A stretch of 29,686 bases of DNA from CAVDWX01 sp963612735 (lineage in GTDB: Bacteria > Bacillota_I > Bacilli_A > RFN20 > CAG-826), in assembly GCA_963612735.1 (NCBI GenBank), contig CAVDWX010000083.1:1-29686 (forward strand), in the 5' to 3' direction. The position numbers were made by a program, and so were the translations under genes. The notes beneath the pieces were generated by a model. The model was not told the origin of the DNA, searched no databases, and was given only the letters and a program-made list of their open reading frames with translations. Of this stretch, positions 8,396 through 15,925 are shown in pieces. Each line of letters starts with the position of its first letter. Positions within the stretch are counted from its first letter, which is position 1.

Positions 8396-8421
8396 GCCTA
8401 TTTATGTTATCACAAATAGGC
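8396..8421. repeat. Perfect 8-bp inverted repeat between proS and tRNA-Ser
   Basis: GCCTATTT (8396-8403) is inverted at AAATAGGC (8414-8421) with a 10-nt spacer. On the minus strand no T-run follows, so it is unlikely to terminate proS transcription. It could be a processing stem between mRNA and tRNA, or a weak terminator for plus-strand readthrough (CTTTATT follows). Confidence 0.5.
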
Positions 8422-8438
8422 TTTATTAATAAAGACTT

Positions 8439-9875
8439 TTAATACGCTTTTGCAAACAAAACAACTTTTGTCGCTTTCTTTCCGCATATTGGACAAGTAT
8501 CATCAAAAGCAATTTGATTAAATGGCATGCATCGAGCGGTAGCATTAGTTAATTCTTTAATTTTATCTTCGCATTCTTGACAACCACACCACATCATCTT
8601 CGCATATCCACCTTTTTCTAAGGCAGCTTTTAATTCATCGATATTATGAACTTCAGTGACATGATCTAATAAATAGCGATACGCTTTAGCGTACATTTCA
8701 GAATGAATGGTATCTAGTAATTGACGGCATTCTTCCACCATATTTTCCATCGCTATAACAATCTTTTTACCATCATTTCGTTTAACGGCCACGATTTGTT
8801 TATTATCAATATCTCGAGGGCCGAGTTCAATGCGTAACGGTACACCTTTCATTTCATATTCGCTATATTTCCATCCTGCACTACGATCGCTATCATCGAT
8901 ATGAACTCTTAATCCAGCTTCCGATAATGTTTTAGCTACTTCTCTTGCCATTGGAATGACCCCGGGTTTTTGTGGTGCAACCGGTATAACAACGATTTGA
9001 ATAGGAGCGACGTAAGGTGGTAAAACTAAGCCATTATCATCGCCGTGAACCATAATTAAGGCCCCTAATAAACGCGTAGAGGCACCAAAAGATGTTTGAT
9101 ATGGATTACATAGTTTCCCTTCTTTATCTTGATAGGAGACCCCAAATGCTTTAGCAAACCCATTTCCAAAATAGTGAGTGGTCCCACTTTGAAGAGCTTT
9201 TCCATCAGGCATTAACGCTTCAATAGAATAAGTTTCTAAAGCACCAGCAAATTTTTCTTTATCAGTTTTTCTTCCTTTCATAAACGGAATAGCTAATATA
9301 TCTCTTCCAGTATCATCATATACTTCAAGCATTTTCAAAGCTTCAGTTCTGGCTTCTTCTTCACTAGCGTGCATTGTATGGCCTTCTTGCCATAAAAATT
9401 CACTCCCTCTTAAAAATGGACGAGTAGTTTTTTCCCATCTAACGACCGAACACCACTGATTATATAATTTAGGTAAATCGCGGTATGACTTAATCACTTT
9501 GGCAAAATGGTCGCAAAAGAGCGTTTCAGAAGTAGGACGGATGATAAGTCGATCATCTAATTTATTTTGTCCGCCTATCGTACAAATTAAAGTTTCAGGA
9601 GCAAAGCCTTCAACGTGTTCTTTTTCTTTATCGAATAACGATTCAGGGATGACTAAAGGCATGTACACATTAGTGTGTCCAGTTTCTTTAAACCTTTTAT
9701 CGATGTAGGCTTTAATATTTTCCCAAATCGCATAACCATATGGGCGATAAATAATAAAACCTTTAACCGAAGAATAATCCATTAATTCAGCTTTTTTACA
9801 AACATCTGTATACCACTGAGCAAAATCATCTTCTTGACGAGTGATTGAATCATTTTTAATTTGAACCTTTTCCAT
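8439..9875 (-). CDS. proS: Prolyl-tRNA synthetase, short archaeal/eukaryotic-type
   Basis: ProRS charges tRNA-Pro. The 478-residue length and the lack of the editing insertion between motifs 2 and 3 place it in the archaeal/eukaryotic-like class also found in Mycoplasma, Borrelia and other bacteria. Class II motifs are clear: 'RPYGYAIWENI' (motif 1 area), 'VVRWEKTTRPFLRGSEFLWQ' (motif 2), and 'STRLLGALIMVHGDDNGLVLPP' (motif 3). The anticodon-binding domain follows, then a C-terminal zinc-binding-like domain with CGCQEC and CPICGK, ending in the AKAY tail typical of this class. AAGGAAG precedes the start. It lies 14 nt after the degenerate GGDEF-EAL gene, so the two are likely one transcript. 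Lacking the editing domain, it may depend on a separate deacylase for Ala-tRNA-Pro. Confidence 0.97.
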   Translation of the reverse strand: MEKVQIKNDSITRQEDDFAQWYTDVCKKAELMDYSSVKGFIIYRPYGYAIWENIKAYIDKRFKETGHTNVYMPLVIPESLFDKEKEHVEGFAPETLICTIGGQNKLDDRLIIRPTSETLFCDHFAKVIKSYRDLPKLYNQWCSVVRWEKTTRPFLRGSEFLWQEGHTMHASEEEARTEALKMLEVYDDTGRDILAIPFMKGRKTDKEKFAGALETYSIEALMPDGKALQSGTTHYFGNGFAKAFGVSYQDKEGKLCNPYQTSFGASTRLLGALIMVHGDDNGLVLPPYVAPIQIVVIPVAPQKPGVIPMAREVAKTLSEAGLRVHIDDSDRSAGWKYSEYEMKGVPLRIELGPRDIDNKQIVAVKRNDGKKIVIAMENMVEECRQLLDTIHSEMYAKAYRYLLDHVTEVHNIDELKAALEKGGYAKMMWCGCQECEDKIKELTNATARCMPFNQIAFDDTCPICGKKATKVVLFAKAY

Positions 9876-9889
9876 ATAATTCCACTTCC

Positions 9890-11650
9890 TTACAAATATT
9901 TATTAGACATGGTATTTAGCTTATCCATTTTCTTTTTCTCAATGGGAAGAAGCATATCATTAGATGGAGAAATTGTCTCTCCTGATACCATGGTGATTCC
10001 ACTTTTAATAATTAGTTCAACCGCTTGCCAACCTTCTAAGTCAGTGGCAATGATTGGTTTATGATATTTAAGCAATTGTTCAATAAGAGTGTGTATTGTC
10101 AGTCTAATTCGATTATTCTTTTTGATTTCTCCAAGCATCGTTGTTCCAGCGACAAAATAATCAAAGCAAACATAAATGGAAGGATCGAGCAATAAATTCT
10201 TATCTTTTAAAAGGAGTCCAAGCTCATATTTTTTAGCGTGTAAACTTTCCAATGTATCTTGAATTATCTCAAGATTTTTGGCATTCTCATTGACTTCTTG
10301 CTCATCAAATACTAAGACAAGATGAATATCTTTTACTTTCGGTATTTGAGATAATATATCTCCTAAATTATTGATATCCATCATGGAAACTAAGAAAAAT
10401 AATCTCAATCTAGACTCTTGAGCTTCGTTGGCAAATTTAGGGATGACATTACGCGCTACAAGGGCTAATAATTCACGATTCTTTCCCACTTTCGCGGCAT
10501 ATTTACTCATTTCCGAAAAAGAAGAAAAAGGAGAATCATAAGCCTTCACATAATCGAAATAACCAATTGTTTTGCCCTTAGTGATATCGATAATCGGTCT
10601 AAATAAATAGCGCAATGTTTTTGGCTTTAATAAATGATCAACTTCAGCAATGTATTTATTAATTTCAAGCTGTGTCGCACCGCTTCTTTGAAATAAATAG
10701 ACATCTTGATTATTTTGTTGAGCATTGATACAAGCGAGCTGAGCCTTGTCCACTAAGGAGTCAAAATCTTGATAATATTGTGAATTCTCAACAACGCCAA
10801 TGGCAAAATAAATGGAATCAGAAAATCCATTAACAGAGATGCACTTCTTTAAACCGTGGGCTATCGAATTAGCTAAAACAATCGCGTTTTCCTTATTGCT
10901 AAGACGCGTGTCAAAAAGAATTATTTCATTATCTCCATCATCTAATATTTGACGAGGATATCTCGAATTATCAGCATAGGGATATATTTCATTTTTTAAT
11001 GCCATCATCATATATCTCTCTATCTTTTCATTCTCTAAAATTTTCTGCCTAATATAGAAAAAGCGAATGCAAAATGTAAACCCATGAGTGGATTTATTTT
11101 TCTTGATAATATTAGCCATATCGGAACGTTTAACCGCTCCCACAACCATTCCCTTTCTCTTTTTGATGGAAGAATTAATGGGGGTAATGAATTTTAAAAC
11201 TCGGCTCTCTAAATGAATTAGTCCATCCTGAGGTTCATATTTTAATAATTTTAATAGTGAGAATTTACTCGCTTTACCTTTATTAGTTAAGACATCAACT
11301 TCTAAATATTGATCGACAGTTCTCGGGTTAAAACAAATGGCAAATATCCATGATTTAACTTTTTCAACATCATTAGGATGAAAAGAAGAATAAAAAGTAA
11401 TCATATCAATCGTCGTCTTGTTTTTTAAATCGCTCCTTGAAAAATAAACGACCTTATTTTCTTTAACGTTGATAATGAAGACTCGAACTGAATTATTTTC
11501 ATCCAGAATCTTTTGCTTATATTTTTTGTCCGTAGAAAAAACAAGGGAAAATGAGATGACAAAAAATAGAATGAAGACCAGCACACTAGTGATAATAATA
11601 AATAGTGTGAGGAATGTAGAATTAGTGAAGTCAAACCATTTAAAACACAT
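9890..11650 (-). CDS. Membrane-anchored degenerate GGDEF-EAL protein, catalytically inactive
   Basis: Length is 586 residues from ATG at 11650. One N-terminal membrane helix (about residues 12-38) is followed by a PAS-like region (about 50-150), a GGDEF-like domain (about 165-320) and an EAL-like domain (about 328-575). The folds are recognisable, but catalytic residues are gone. The GGDEF motif is replaced by a DDGDNE stretch, the EAL signature GYEAL-R by GYFDYVK, the DDFGTG segment is absent, and AEGVET is ATDLEG. It therefore cannot be expected to make or cleave cyclic-di-GMP; binding or a purely structural role remains possible. I prefer the ATG at 11650 over the one at 11671 because TTGAAG-N17-TATAAT ends 7 nt before it. 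proS lies 14 nt downstream. Confidence 0.75.
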   Translation of the reverse strand: MCFKWFDFTNSTFLTLFIIITSVLVFILFFVISFSLVFSTDKKYKQKILDENNSVRVFIINVKENKVVYFSRSDLKNKTTIDMITFYSSFHPNDVEKVKSWIFAICFNPRTVDQYLEVDVLTNKGKASKFSLLKLLKYEPQDGLIHLESRVLKFITPINSSIKKRKGMVVGAVKRSDMANIIKKNKSTHGFTFCIRFFYIRQKILENEKIERYMMMALKNEIYPYADNSRYPRQILDDGDNEIILFDTRLSNKENAIVLANSIAHGLKKCISVNGFSDSIYFAIGVVENSQYYQDFDSLVDKAQLACINAQQNNQDVYLFQRSGATQLEINKYIAEVDHLLKPKTLRYLFRPIIDITKGKTIGYFDYVKAYDSPFSSFSEMSKYAAKVGKNRELLALVARNVIPKFANEAQESRLRLFFLVSMMDINNLGDILSQIPKVKDIHLVLVFDEQEVNENAKNLEIIQDTLESLHAKKYELGLLLKDKNLLLDPSIYVCFDYFVAGTTMLGEIKKNNRIRLTIHTLIEQLLKYHKPIIATDLEGWQAVELIIKSGITMVSGETISPSNDMLLPIEKKKMDKLNTMSNKYL

Positions 11651-11657
11651 CTCAAGT

Positions 11658-11686
11658 ATTATAAATTGCATTTATGAATACTTCAA
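11658..11686 (-). promoter_or_regulatory. Promoter of the degenerate GGDEF-EAL/proS unit, leaderless
   Basis: On the minus strand TTGAAG (11686-11681), a 17-bp spacer and TATAAT (11663-11658) precede the ATG at 11650 by 7 nt. The predicted start of RNA coincides with the start codon, and the upstream ATG at 11671 would lie inside the promoter. Confidence 0.6.
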
Positions 11687-11694
11687 TTCTAGAA

Positions 11695-11722
11695 TTGCTC
11701 TAATAATTAGTCATGATATAAT
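11695..11722 (+). promoter_or_regulatory. Promoter of tRNA-Ser(CGA)
   Basis: TTGCTC (11695-11700), a 16-bp spacer and TATAAT (11717-11722) with a TGA extended -10 lie 10 nt before the mature tRNA 5' end, so the primary transcript would start about 3-4 nt upstream of the tRNA. Confidence 0.6.
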
Positions 11723-11732
11723 AAAACGCGTT

Positions 11733-11823
11733 GGAGAAATACCCAAGCGGCTGAAGGGGGCAGTTTCGAAAACTGCTAGGAGATGCAAGTCTCGCATGGG
11801 TTCAAATCCCATTTTCTCCGCCA
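11733..11823 (+). tRNA. tRNA-Ser(CGA)
   Basis: Class II tRNA with a long variable arm. Acceptor GGAGAAA/TTTCTCC, discriminator G and encoded CCA. The anticodon stem GCAGT/ACTGC encloses loop TTCGAAA, giving anticodon CGA for UCG codons. This isoacceptor is optional in low-GC genomes, because tRNA-Ser(UGA) (28069) can also read UCG. Confidence 0.95.
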
Positions 11824-11824
11824 A

Positions 11825-11850
11825 AGAGTTGTCAATGTACAACTTTTTTT
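11825..11850 (+). terminator. Terminator of tRNA-Ser(CGA)
   Basis: AGTTGT (11827-11832) pairs with ACAACT (11839-11844), followed by a run of seven T. A-rich sequence before the stem gives a weaker T-run on the minus strand, so it may also stop yitT transcription. Confidence 0.75.
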
Positions 11851-11866
11851 ATTACGAATCAATAAC

Positions 11867-12874
11867 CTACTCGACAGGTTTAATATAGAATTTTCCATAC
11901 ACTTGAATAAGGTTGGAAACTAAGATAAATACATTTGGATCAGCTTTTTTACAAACGGAGATAACTTTTTTAACTTCATTAGAAGAAACAACCATGAATA
12001 TAATGTCATTATCCTTACCAGAATAAGCACCTTTTCCATGCACAATTGTGGCTCCGTGTGGGAAAAAAGCAAGTAAAATTTCAGGTAAATATGGCTTGCT
12101 TGATATGATTTGCAGTTTTACTTTTTTATTTCTAACATTGATTAAATCCACCACTAAGACGCTCGCTAATAAATAAACCAATGCATAAAATAAAGAGACA
12201 AATCCAATTGCCCATTTATCTGTATATTTATGAATTGTAAGGGCACTATAAAGAGTAATAATGCATCCATTAATAATTGCGGTATATTTACCTACACTTG
12301 TGGATTTTCTTATTGAAAAATAATAGGATAGAACATCAATTCCACCACTAGAAATTCCACCTTTAAAAGCTATCGCGCTACTAAAACCAATAGTCACTCC
12401 CCCAAATAAAGCACGAGATAAGACGCTACCTGCAATATATTCCGAATTAGCAATCTCGTAGAATAAATTGTAATCAGTAAATAATTTAATGAATAAGGAT
12501 GTTAACAAAACATTGATAAGAGAGAAAATAGCAAATCTTTTTCCAACACAGAAGAATGCAAACAATAAGATAGGTATATTAACAAGCGAATATAAGATAG
12601 CTTGTAAGTTATTGCCGCCCAAATTGATGCCAAACATTTCAAAAATTAAAACAATGTTTTGTGATAATCCAGAAGCTCCACCAGTAACAATCGTTAAACC
12701 ATTTGAATCACTTGGTGAGACAAATGCACAAAAGCCAAAAGCAAACACAGCAGCGGAAAGAACGGCAAAGAATAAATATTGAGCATCAATTAAAACTTCT
12801 TTTAATTTATAATGATCATACAAATAATTGTTAATATGCTTATAAATTCGGTTTAAAGTTTTCTTATTTGACAT
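11867..12874 (-). CDS. YitT-family membrane protein (DUF161 plus DUF2179)
   Basis: A 335-residue membrane protein with five to six helices in residues 35-230 (for example LFFAVLSAAVFAFGFCAFV and GGVTIGFSSAIAFKGG) and a soluble C-terminal domain ending in 'DPNVFILVSNLIQVYGKFYIKP'. This order is that of YitT-type proteins, in which a repeated transmembrane domain is followed by DUF2179, a ferredoxin-like or ACT-like domain. The glycine-rich motifs 'VTGGASGLSQ' and 'FKGGISSGGIDVLSYYF' are family hallmarks. Substrate is not established for the family as a whole. It is a single-gene unit, convergent with tRNA-Ser(CGA). The start at 12874 lacks a Shine-Dalgarno site and lies 6 nt after an extended -10 box. 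Confidence 0.9.
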   Translation of the reverse strand: MSNKKTLNRIYKHINNYLYDHYKLKEVLIDAQYLFFAVLSAAVFAFGFCAFVSPSDSNGLTIVTGGASGLSQNIVLIFEMFGINLGGNNLQAILYSLVNIPILLFAFFCVGKRFAIFSLINVLLTSLFIKLFTDYNLFYEIANSEYIAGSVLSRALFGGVTIGFSSAIAFKGGISSGGIDVLSYYFSIRKSTSVGKYTAIINGCIITLYSALTIHKYTDKWAIGFVSLFYALVYLLASVLVVDLINVRNKKVKLQIISSKPYLPEILLAFFPHGATIVHGKGAYSGKDNDIIFMVVSSNEVKKVISVCKKADPNVFILVSNLIQVYGKFYIKPVE

Positions 12875-12880
12875 GGTGGT

Positions 12881-12889
12881 ATTCTAACA
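12881..12889 (-). promoter_or_regulatory. Extended -10 of the yitT-like gene, leaderless
   Basis: TGT-TAGAAT on the minus strand ends 6 nt (ACCACC) before the start codon. There is no ribosome-binding site and no clear -35. Confidence 0.5.
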
Positions 12890-12955
12890 TTCTTGCAAGA
12901 AAAAACAACAATAATATCGCACAAAAATGAACAATAATATTTGATAAATATTTTA

Positions 12956-12984
12956 TTGAAAATAGTATAGTGCAATGATAAGAT
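12956..12984 (+). promoter_or_regulatory. Promoter of the thioredoxin-like gene
   Basis: TTGAAA (12956-12961), a 17-bp spacer ending in a TGA extended motif, and TAAGAT (12979-12984) give a strong promoter. The leader of about 30 nt contains AGGAGG 6 nt before the ATG at 13021. Confidence 0.65.
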
Positions 12985-13020
12985 AGTTTCGCTATATGTA
13001 AAATATAGGAGGAACTACTA

Positions 13021-13848
13021 ATGAAAGTTTTGCGAGCAATAGGAGCCTTCTTTGCAAGAATAGGCCGTTGGATTAGAGATACAGCGTGGGTACAACCATT
13101 ACTCATCGTCGGTGGTATCTTCTTAATTATTTTTTCAATCCCATATTTATCCAAATGGGTTGGCAGTTGGTTCACTTCCAGCGATGCCGCTCTTAAATAT
13201 TATGAAAGCCATGAAGTTAAATTAGATGATAAAGATGAAAACAAGGCGACACGTCTATTTGATTATCTTGTCGCTTACGAAAAAGGTGATAGCGAAGGAA
13301 TTGAAAAAGGTAAAAAAGAATTCGGCACTAAATTCTTCATTTCTATCGTCAAAGAAGATTGTACAGATTGCAAAACATGCTACAGTGGTTTCCAAACATT
13401 ACAAAAGAACTGGAATAAAGGCGCTTACAGCGATATGGATGGAGATTTCAAACTCTATACCATCTTCGGCGATGTCACTGATGACGATGATGAATTAATC
13501 TTCTCAAAAGATGGAGGATTTTATGATCGCTATAGTGCAGTATTCGAAGGCATCGTTGGTTATTTCGATGAAGAAAGTGGAAACGACTATCCTTATGTCA
13601 GCAATGCTGGAGTAAGCGAAACATTCTACACCAATTTAAAAACATGGGTAGAACCAGATGATAATGGCGTCACCACCCCCACTACTTTCTTAGTGGATAC
13701 ATCAAAAGGCGATTATGCTAGTTCATTCGGTGTCGTTTCAGTCTTATTCAATTACACAGCAGGAACTGGCGTTAGTGATAATTCATATACTAAAGCTAAC
13801 GAATTAAGAGACTGCTGGAAACAAACCGGACACTTCAAAGCAGCGTAA
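13021..13848 (+). CDS. Membrane-anchored thioredoxin-fold-like protein with CxxCxxC
   Basis: A 275-residue protein with a basic N-terminus, one membrane helix (about residues 24-48, VQPLLIVGGIFLIIFSIPYL) and an outside domain rich in Asp and Glu. After a strand (KFFISIVKED) it has Cys114, Cys117 and Cys120 in 'CTDCKTC', then an amphipathic helix. A later 'TPTTFLVD' supplies the cis-Pro strand expected of thioredoxin folds. Together these suggest an extracytoplasmic thiol-disulfide protein, although the redox motif is CxxCxxC rather than plain CxxC and the insertions are unusual. A further Cys lies near the C-terminus (RDCWKQ). It has a strong promoter and Shine-Dalgarno site, an unusually GC-richer codon choice than its neighbours (GGC, GTC, ATC), and its own terminator, all hinting at high expression. 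Not a family I can name. Confidence 0.6.
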   Translation: MKVLRAIGAFFARIGRWIRDTAWVQPLLIVGGIFLIIFSIPYLSKWVGSWFTSSDAALKYYESHEVKLDDKDENKATRLFDYLVAYEKGDSEGIEKGKKEFGTKFFISIVKEDCTDCKTCYSGFQTLQKNWNKGAYSDMDGDFKLYTIFGDVTDDDDELIFSKDGGFYDRYSAVFEGIVGYFDEESGNDYPYVSNAGVSETFYTNLKTWVEPDDNGVTTPTTFLVDTSKGDYASSFGVVSVLFNYTAGTGVSDNSYTKANELRDCWKQTGHFKAA

Positions 13849-13863
13849 TAAAAAATATTTTAA

Positions 13864-13903
13864 TAAAGCTTCTATTTGACCTCAATGATAGGAGCTTTTT
13901 TTA
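13864..13903. terminator. Bidirectional intrinsic terminator
   Basis: AAAGCTTCTAT (13865-13875) pairs with ATAGGAGCTTT (13888-13898), with one G-U pair, and is followed by T-rich sequence on the plus strand. On the minus strand the stem is followed by TTTATTAAAA, so it can also end the coaD transcript. Confidence 0.8.
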
Positions 13904-14374
13904 TTTGCTCTTATTTAATTCTTTAATAACACTTTCAGGGACTAATGAAGATATGTCAACATTGTTATTATATAATTCCATAATCATGGAAGAAGAGATG
14001 AATAATTTTTCTCCCTTAGCCATGAAGAAAATCATGTCGATATCCTTATTTACAAAAGAATTGCCTGACGCTAATTGAAATTCATATTCAAAATCAGTAA
14101 CAGCGCGAAGCCCTCTAATTAAATGCGATGCGCCCACTTTTTTAGCGTAATCAACAGTAAGTCCACTAGTGCTATCCACGGAGACATTTGTTAATCCTTT
14201 AGTGGCATCTTTAATCATATTGACACGTGTATTAACATCAAATCGAGAATGCTTTTCTGGATTATCAGCAACTAAAACAATAATCTTATCGAAAACTTTT
14301 AAAGCTCTAGACAAGATATCTAAATGTCCATTAGTGATGGGATCAAAGCTTCCTGGATAAACTGCAATTTTCAT
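13901..14374 (-). CDS. coaD: Phosphopantetheine adenylyltransferase
   Basis: CoaD transfers AMP from ATP to 4'-phosphopantetheine, the fourth step of coenzyme A synthesis. At 157 residues it has the usual size. The nucleotidyltransferase motif 'GSFDPITNGHLDI' (T/HxGH) is at the N-terminus, 'HLIRGLRAVTDFEYEFQLA' is in the middle, and 'ISSSMIMEL' replaces the usual ISST-x-x-RE near the end, with Met at the position commonly Arg. Its ATG shares one base with the rsmD stop (TAATG), implying translational coupling. The rsmD-coaD adjacency is conserved in Bacilli. Confidence 0.96.
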   Translation of the reverse strand: MKIAVYPGSFDPITNGHLDILSRALKVFDKIIVLVADNPEKHSRFDVNTRVNMIKDATKGLTNVSVDSTSGLTVDYAKKVGASHLIRGLRAVTDFEYEFQLASGNSFVNKDIDMIFFMAKGEKLFISSSMIMELYNNNVDISSLVPESVIKELNKSK

Positions 14375-14925
14375 TATTTTAGCCTCAATACAATTATTTG
14401 TACTTTTCCGTATTTATAGTCTCTGCGGTTGATATATTTACTTTCATCAATATCAACATCACGATTACACTCTATCACAATTACACTATTAGGATATAGA
14501 AGCGATTTATTAATTAAAATGTCAATGATCAATTCATATTTGCCTTCCATATAGGGAGGATCAAGAAAGACGATATTAAATTTATAACGATGATTAGATA
14601 AATAATTTAAAGCATCTACATCATTCATGGCTAAAAATAGGTGTTCATCTTCTTTTATTTTTAAAGAGGTAATATTTTCTTTACTCGTTTTGATTGCCAC
14701 TTTGTTATTATCGACAAAACAAGCAAATTTAGCGCCTCTAGAAAGTGCTTCTAAACCCATAGAACCACTACCAGAATACAAATCTAAAACATAACTATTA
14801 TCTATATCCTTATTAATAATAGAGAAAATAGATTCTCGTATTCTATCTTTAGTTGGTCTAATATGAACATTATCTTCTGGCCAACTGATTTTTAAAGAAC
14901 GATATTTCCCACCAACAATTCTCAT
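14374..14925 (-). CDS. rsmD: 16S rRNA (guanine-966 N2)-methyltransferase
   Basis: RsmD methylates N2 of G966 in the 30S subunit. The 183-residue protein carries the N-terminal 'MRIVGGKYRSLKI' and 'RPTKDRIRESIFSII' motifs, the SAM-binding loop 'VLDLYSGSGSMGLEALSRGA', and the catalytic 'FLDPPY' typical of amino-N-methyltransferases. It starts 1 nt after the ylbF stop, with AAAGGAA inside the ylbF end as a ribosome-binding site, and overlaps coaD by one base. This gene corresponds to B. subtilis ylbH. Confidence 0.96.
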   Translation of the reverse strand: MRIVGGKYRSLKISWPEDNVHIRPTKDRIRESIFSIINKDIDNSYVLDLYSGSGSMGLEALSRGAKFACFVDNNKVAIKTSKENITSLKIKEDEHLFLAMNDVDALNYLSNHRYKFNIVFLDPPYMEGKYELIIDILINKSLLYPNSVIVIECNRDVDIDESKYINRRDYKYGKVQIIVLRLK

Positions 14926-14926
14926 C

Positions 14927-15289
14927 TCATTTTTCCTTTGGACAAAGTGAAACGATAAAGGAAGAAAATAGAATCTTATTTATCTCTTCATATAGCTCTT
15001 TAACCACTTTATATTTTTCTAAATATTGTCTGACAAGAGGGTGATCTTGAAGCTTACTTTTTGCTGTGCTTAATCTACTTATAACATCTTTGATATGGCT
15101 ATCTTCTGACGAATAAATATTTAATAAAGAACTATATTCACTACAAATGATATCTTTTTGATAAGAAAGGAGTTCTACTTCTTCATTTTCTTCCATTTTC
15201 TTTTCAATCTTATTTAAAGAAATTAAACGTTCATCGCGATTTAATAATTCTTTTAATTCACTAGCAAGTAGATAAAGTGTTTCTTCCAT
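14927..15289 (-). CDS. ylbF: YlbF/YmcA-family protein
   Basis: A 120-residue, almost entirely helical protein with the YlbF-type pattern: an N-terminal helix with 'LLASELKELLNRDERL', then a coiled-coil hairpin and 'HPLVRQYLEKYKVVKELYEEIN'. In Bacillus, YlbF works with YmcA and YaaT as the Y-complex that directs RNase Y to mRNAs; a similar role is inferred here. Context supports the name, because ylbF-(ylbG)-ylbH(rsmD)-coaD is the Bacillus order; ylbG is missing. The TGA stop lies 1 nt before rsmD. The start lacks a Shine-Dalgarno site; an extended -10 (TGA-TATATT) ends 14 nt upstream, so the leader is only about 7 nt. Confidence 0.85.
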   Translation of the reverse strand: MEETLYLLASELKELLNRDERLISLNKIEKKMEENEEVELLSYQKDIICSEYSSLLNIYSSEDSHIKDVISRLSTAKSKLQDHPLVRQYLEKYKVVKELYEEINKILFSSFIVSLCPKEK

Positions 15290-15303
15290 AAATTTATAAA
15301 ATT

Positions 15304-15312
15304 AATATATCA
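15304..15312 (-). promoter_or_regulatory. Extended -10 of the ylbF-rsmD-coaD operon
   Basis: TGA-TATATT on the minus strand ends 14 nt before the ylbF ATG, predicting a leader of about 7 nt without a ribosome-binding site. Confidence 0.4.
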
Positions 15313-15341
15313 CTAATGATGAATTCTTAATAAGAATATAT

Positions 15342-15347
15342 TAAAAT
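15342..15347 (+). promoter_or_regulatory. -10 box of def, leaderless
   Basis: TAAAAT ends 6 nt before the ATG at 15354. No Shine-Dalgarno sequence is present, so the mRNA likely starts at the start codon. Confidence 0.45.
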
Positions 15348-15353
15348 ACTCGC

Positions 15354-15896
15354 ATGCAATATAAATTAATCAAAGATACAAACTTAAAAATGAAAAAAAA
15401 ATCCGCTCCTGTGGAACTTCCTTTATCGAGCTATGATAGAGCAACAATTGACTTCATGCTTGAATATCTAAAAAAGAGTCAAGATGAAGAATATGCAAGA
15501 AAACACAATATTCGTGCCGGGGTCGGTTTAGCGGCTATTCAAATTGGTGAATTAAAAAGAATGTTTGCTGTCTATTATAAAAGTGAAGATAAACTAGTCC
15601 AATATCAACTCATCAATCCAGAAATAATCGAATCTAGTTTAGAATTATGTGCATTAAAAGAAGGCGAAGGATGTTTGTCGGTCGATAAAGAACATAAAGG
15701 TTTAGTCCATCGCCATCGCAGAATTAAAATGAAAGCCTTTGATGCTTTAACTAATAAAGATATTATCATTGTAGCGGAAGGATATGATGCAATCGTTCTT
15801 CAACATGAATATGATCATTTAGATGGCATCTTCTTTTACGATCGCATAGATAAAGTTCATCCTGAGCAAGCTAAAAGTAACGAAACACTCCTCTAA
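15354..15896 (+). CDS. def: Peptide deformylase
   Basis: Deformylase removes the N-formyl group from new proteins. The 180-residue protein has all three metal-site motifs: 'GVGLAAIQIG' (GxGLAAxQ), 'EGCLSV' with the Cys ligand, and 'QHEYDHLDG' with the HExDH ligands and catalytic Glu. The insertion after motif 1 (YKSEDKLVQYQ) and the overall length fit the type 2 deformylases of Gram-positive bacteria. The gene is divergent from ylbF and apparently leaderless. It is not next to fmt or priA as in many genomes. An inverted repeat (15906-15925) follows its stop. Confidence 0.96.
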   Translation: MQYKLIKDTNLKMKKKSAPVELPLSSYDRATIDFMLEYLKKSQDEEYARKHNIRAGVGLAAIQIGELKRMFAVYYKSEDKLVQYQLINPEIIESSLELCALKEGEGCLSVDKEHKGLVHRHRRIKMKAFDALTNKDIIIVAEGYDAIVLQHEYDHLDGIFFYDRIDKVHPEQAKSNETLL

Positions 15897-15905
15897 TTCC
15901 ATACA

Positions 15906-15925
15906 AAGTTAAAAAGTGTTAACTT
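15906..15925. repeat. 7-bp inverted repeat overlapping a -35 box
   Basis: AAGTTAA (15906-15912) is inverted at TTAACTT (15919-15925). The right arm contains the likely -35 of the promoter for the gene at 16010. It could be an operator; a terminator role for def is less likely because no T-run follows. Confidence 0.35.

Noticed and set aside
11469..11888. Open frame on the plus strand, 139 codons
   Set aside because: It runs antisense through the GGDEF-EAL gene start and across tRNA-Ser(CGA) into yitT, so it cannot be a real gene.
12900..12960. Repeated ACAATAATAT words
   Set aside because: Two imperfect copies in AT-rich sequence without regular spacing; chance is the simpler explanation.
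12864..13175. Open frame on the minus strand, 103 codons
   Set aside because: It is antisense to the start of the thioredoxin-like gene and covers that gene's promoter; no supporting motifs.
13226..13498. Open frame on the plus strand, 90 codons
   Set aside because: It is a shifted frame inside the thioredoxin-like gene with no ribosome-binding site.
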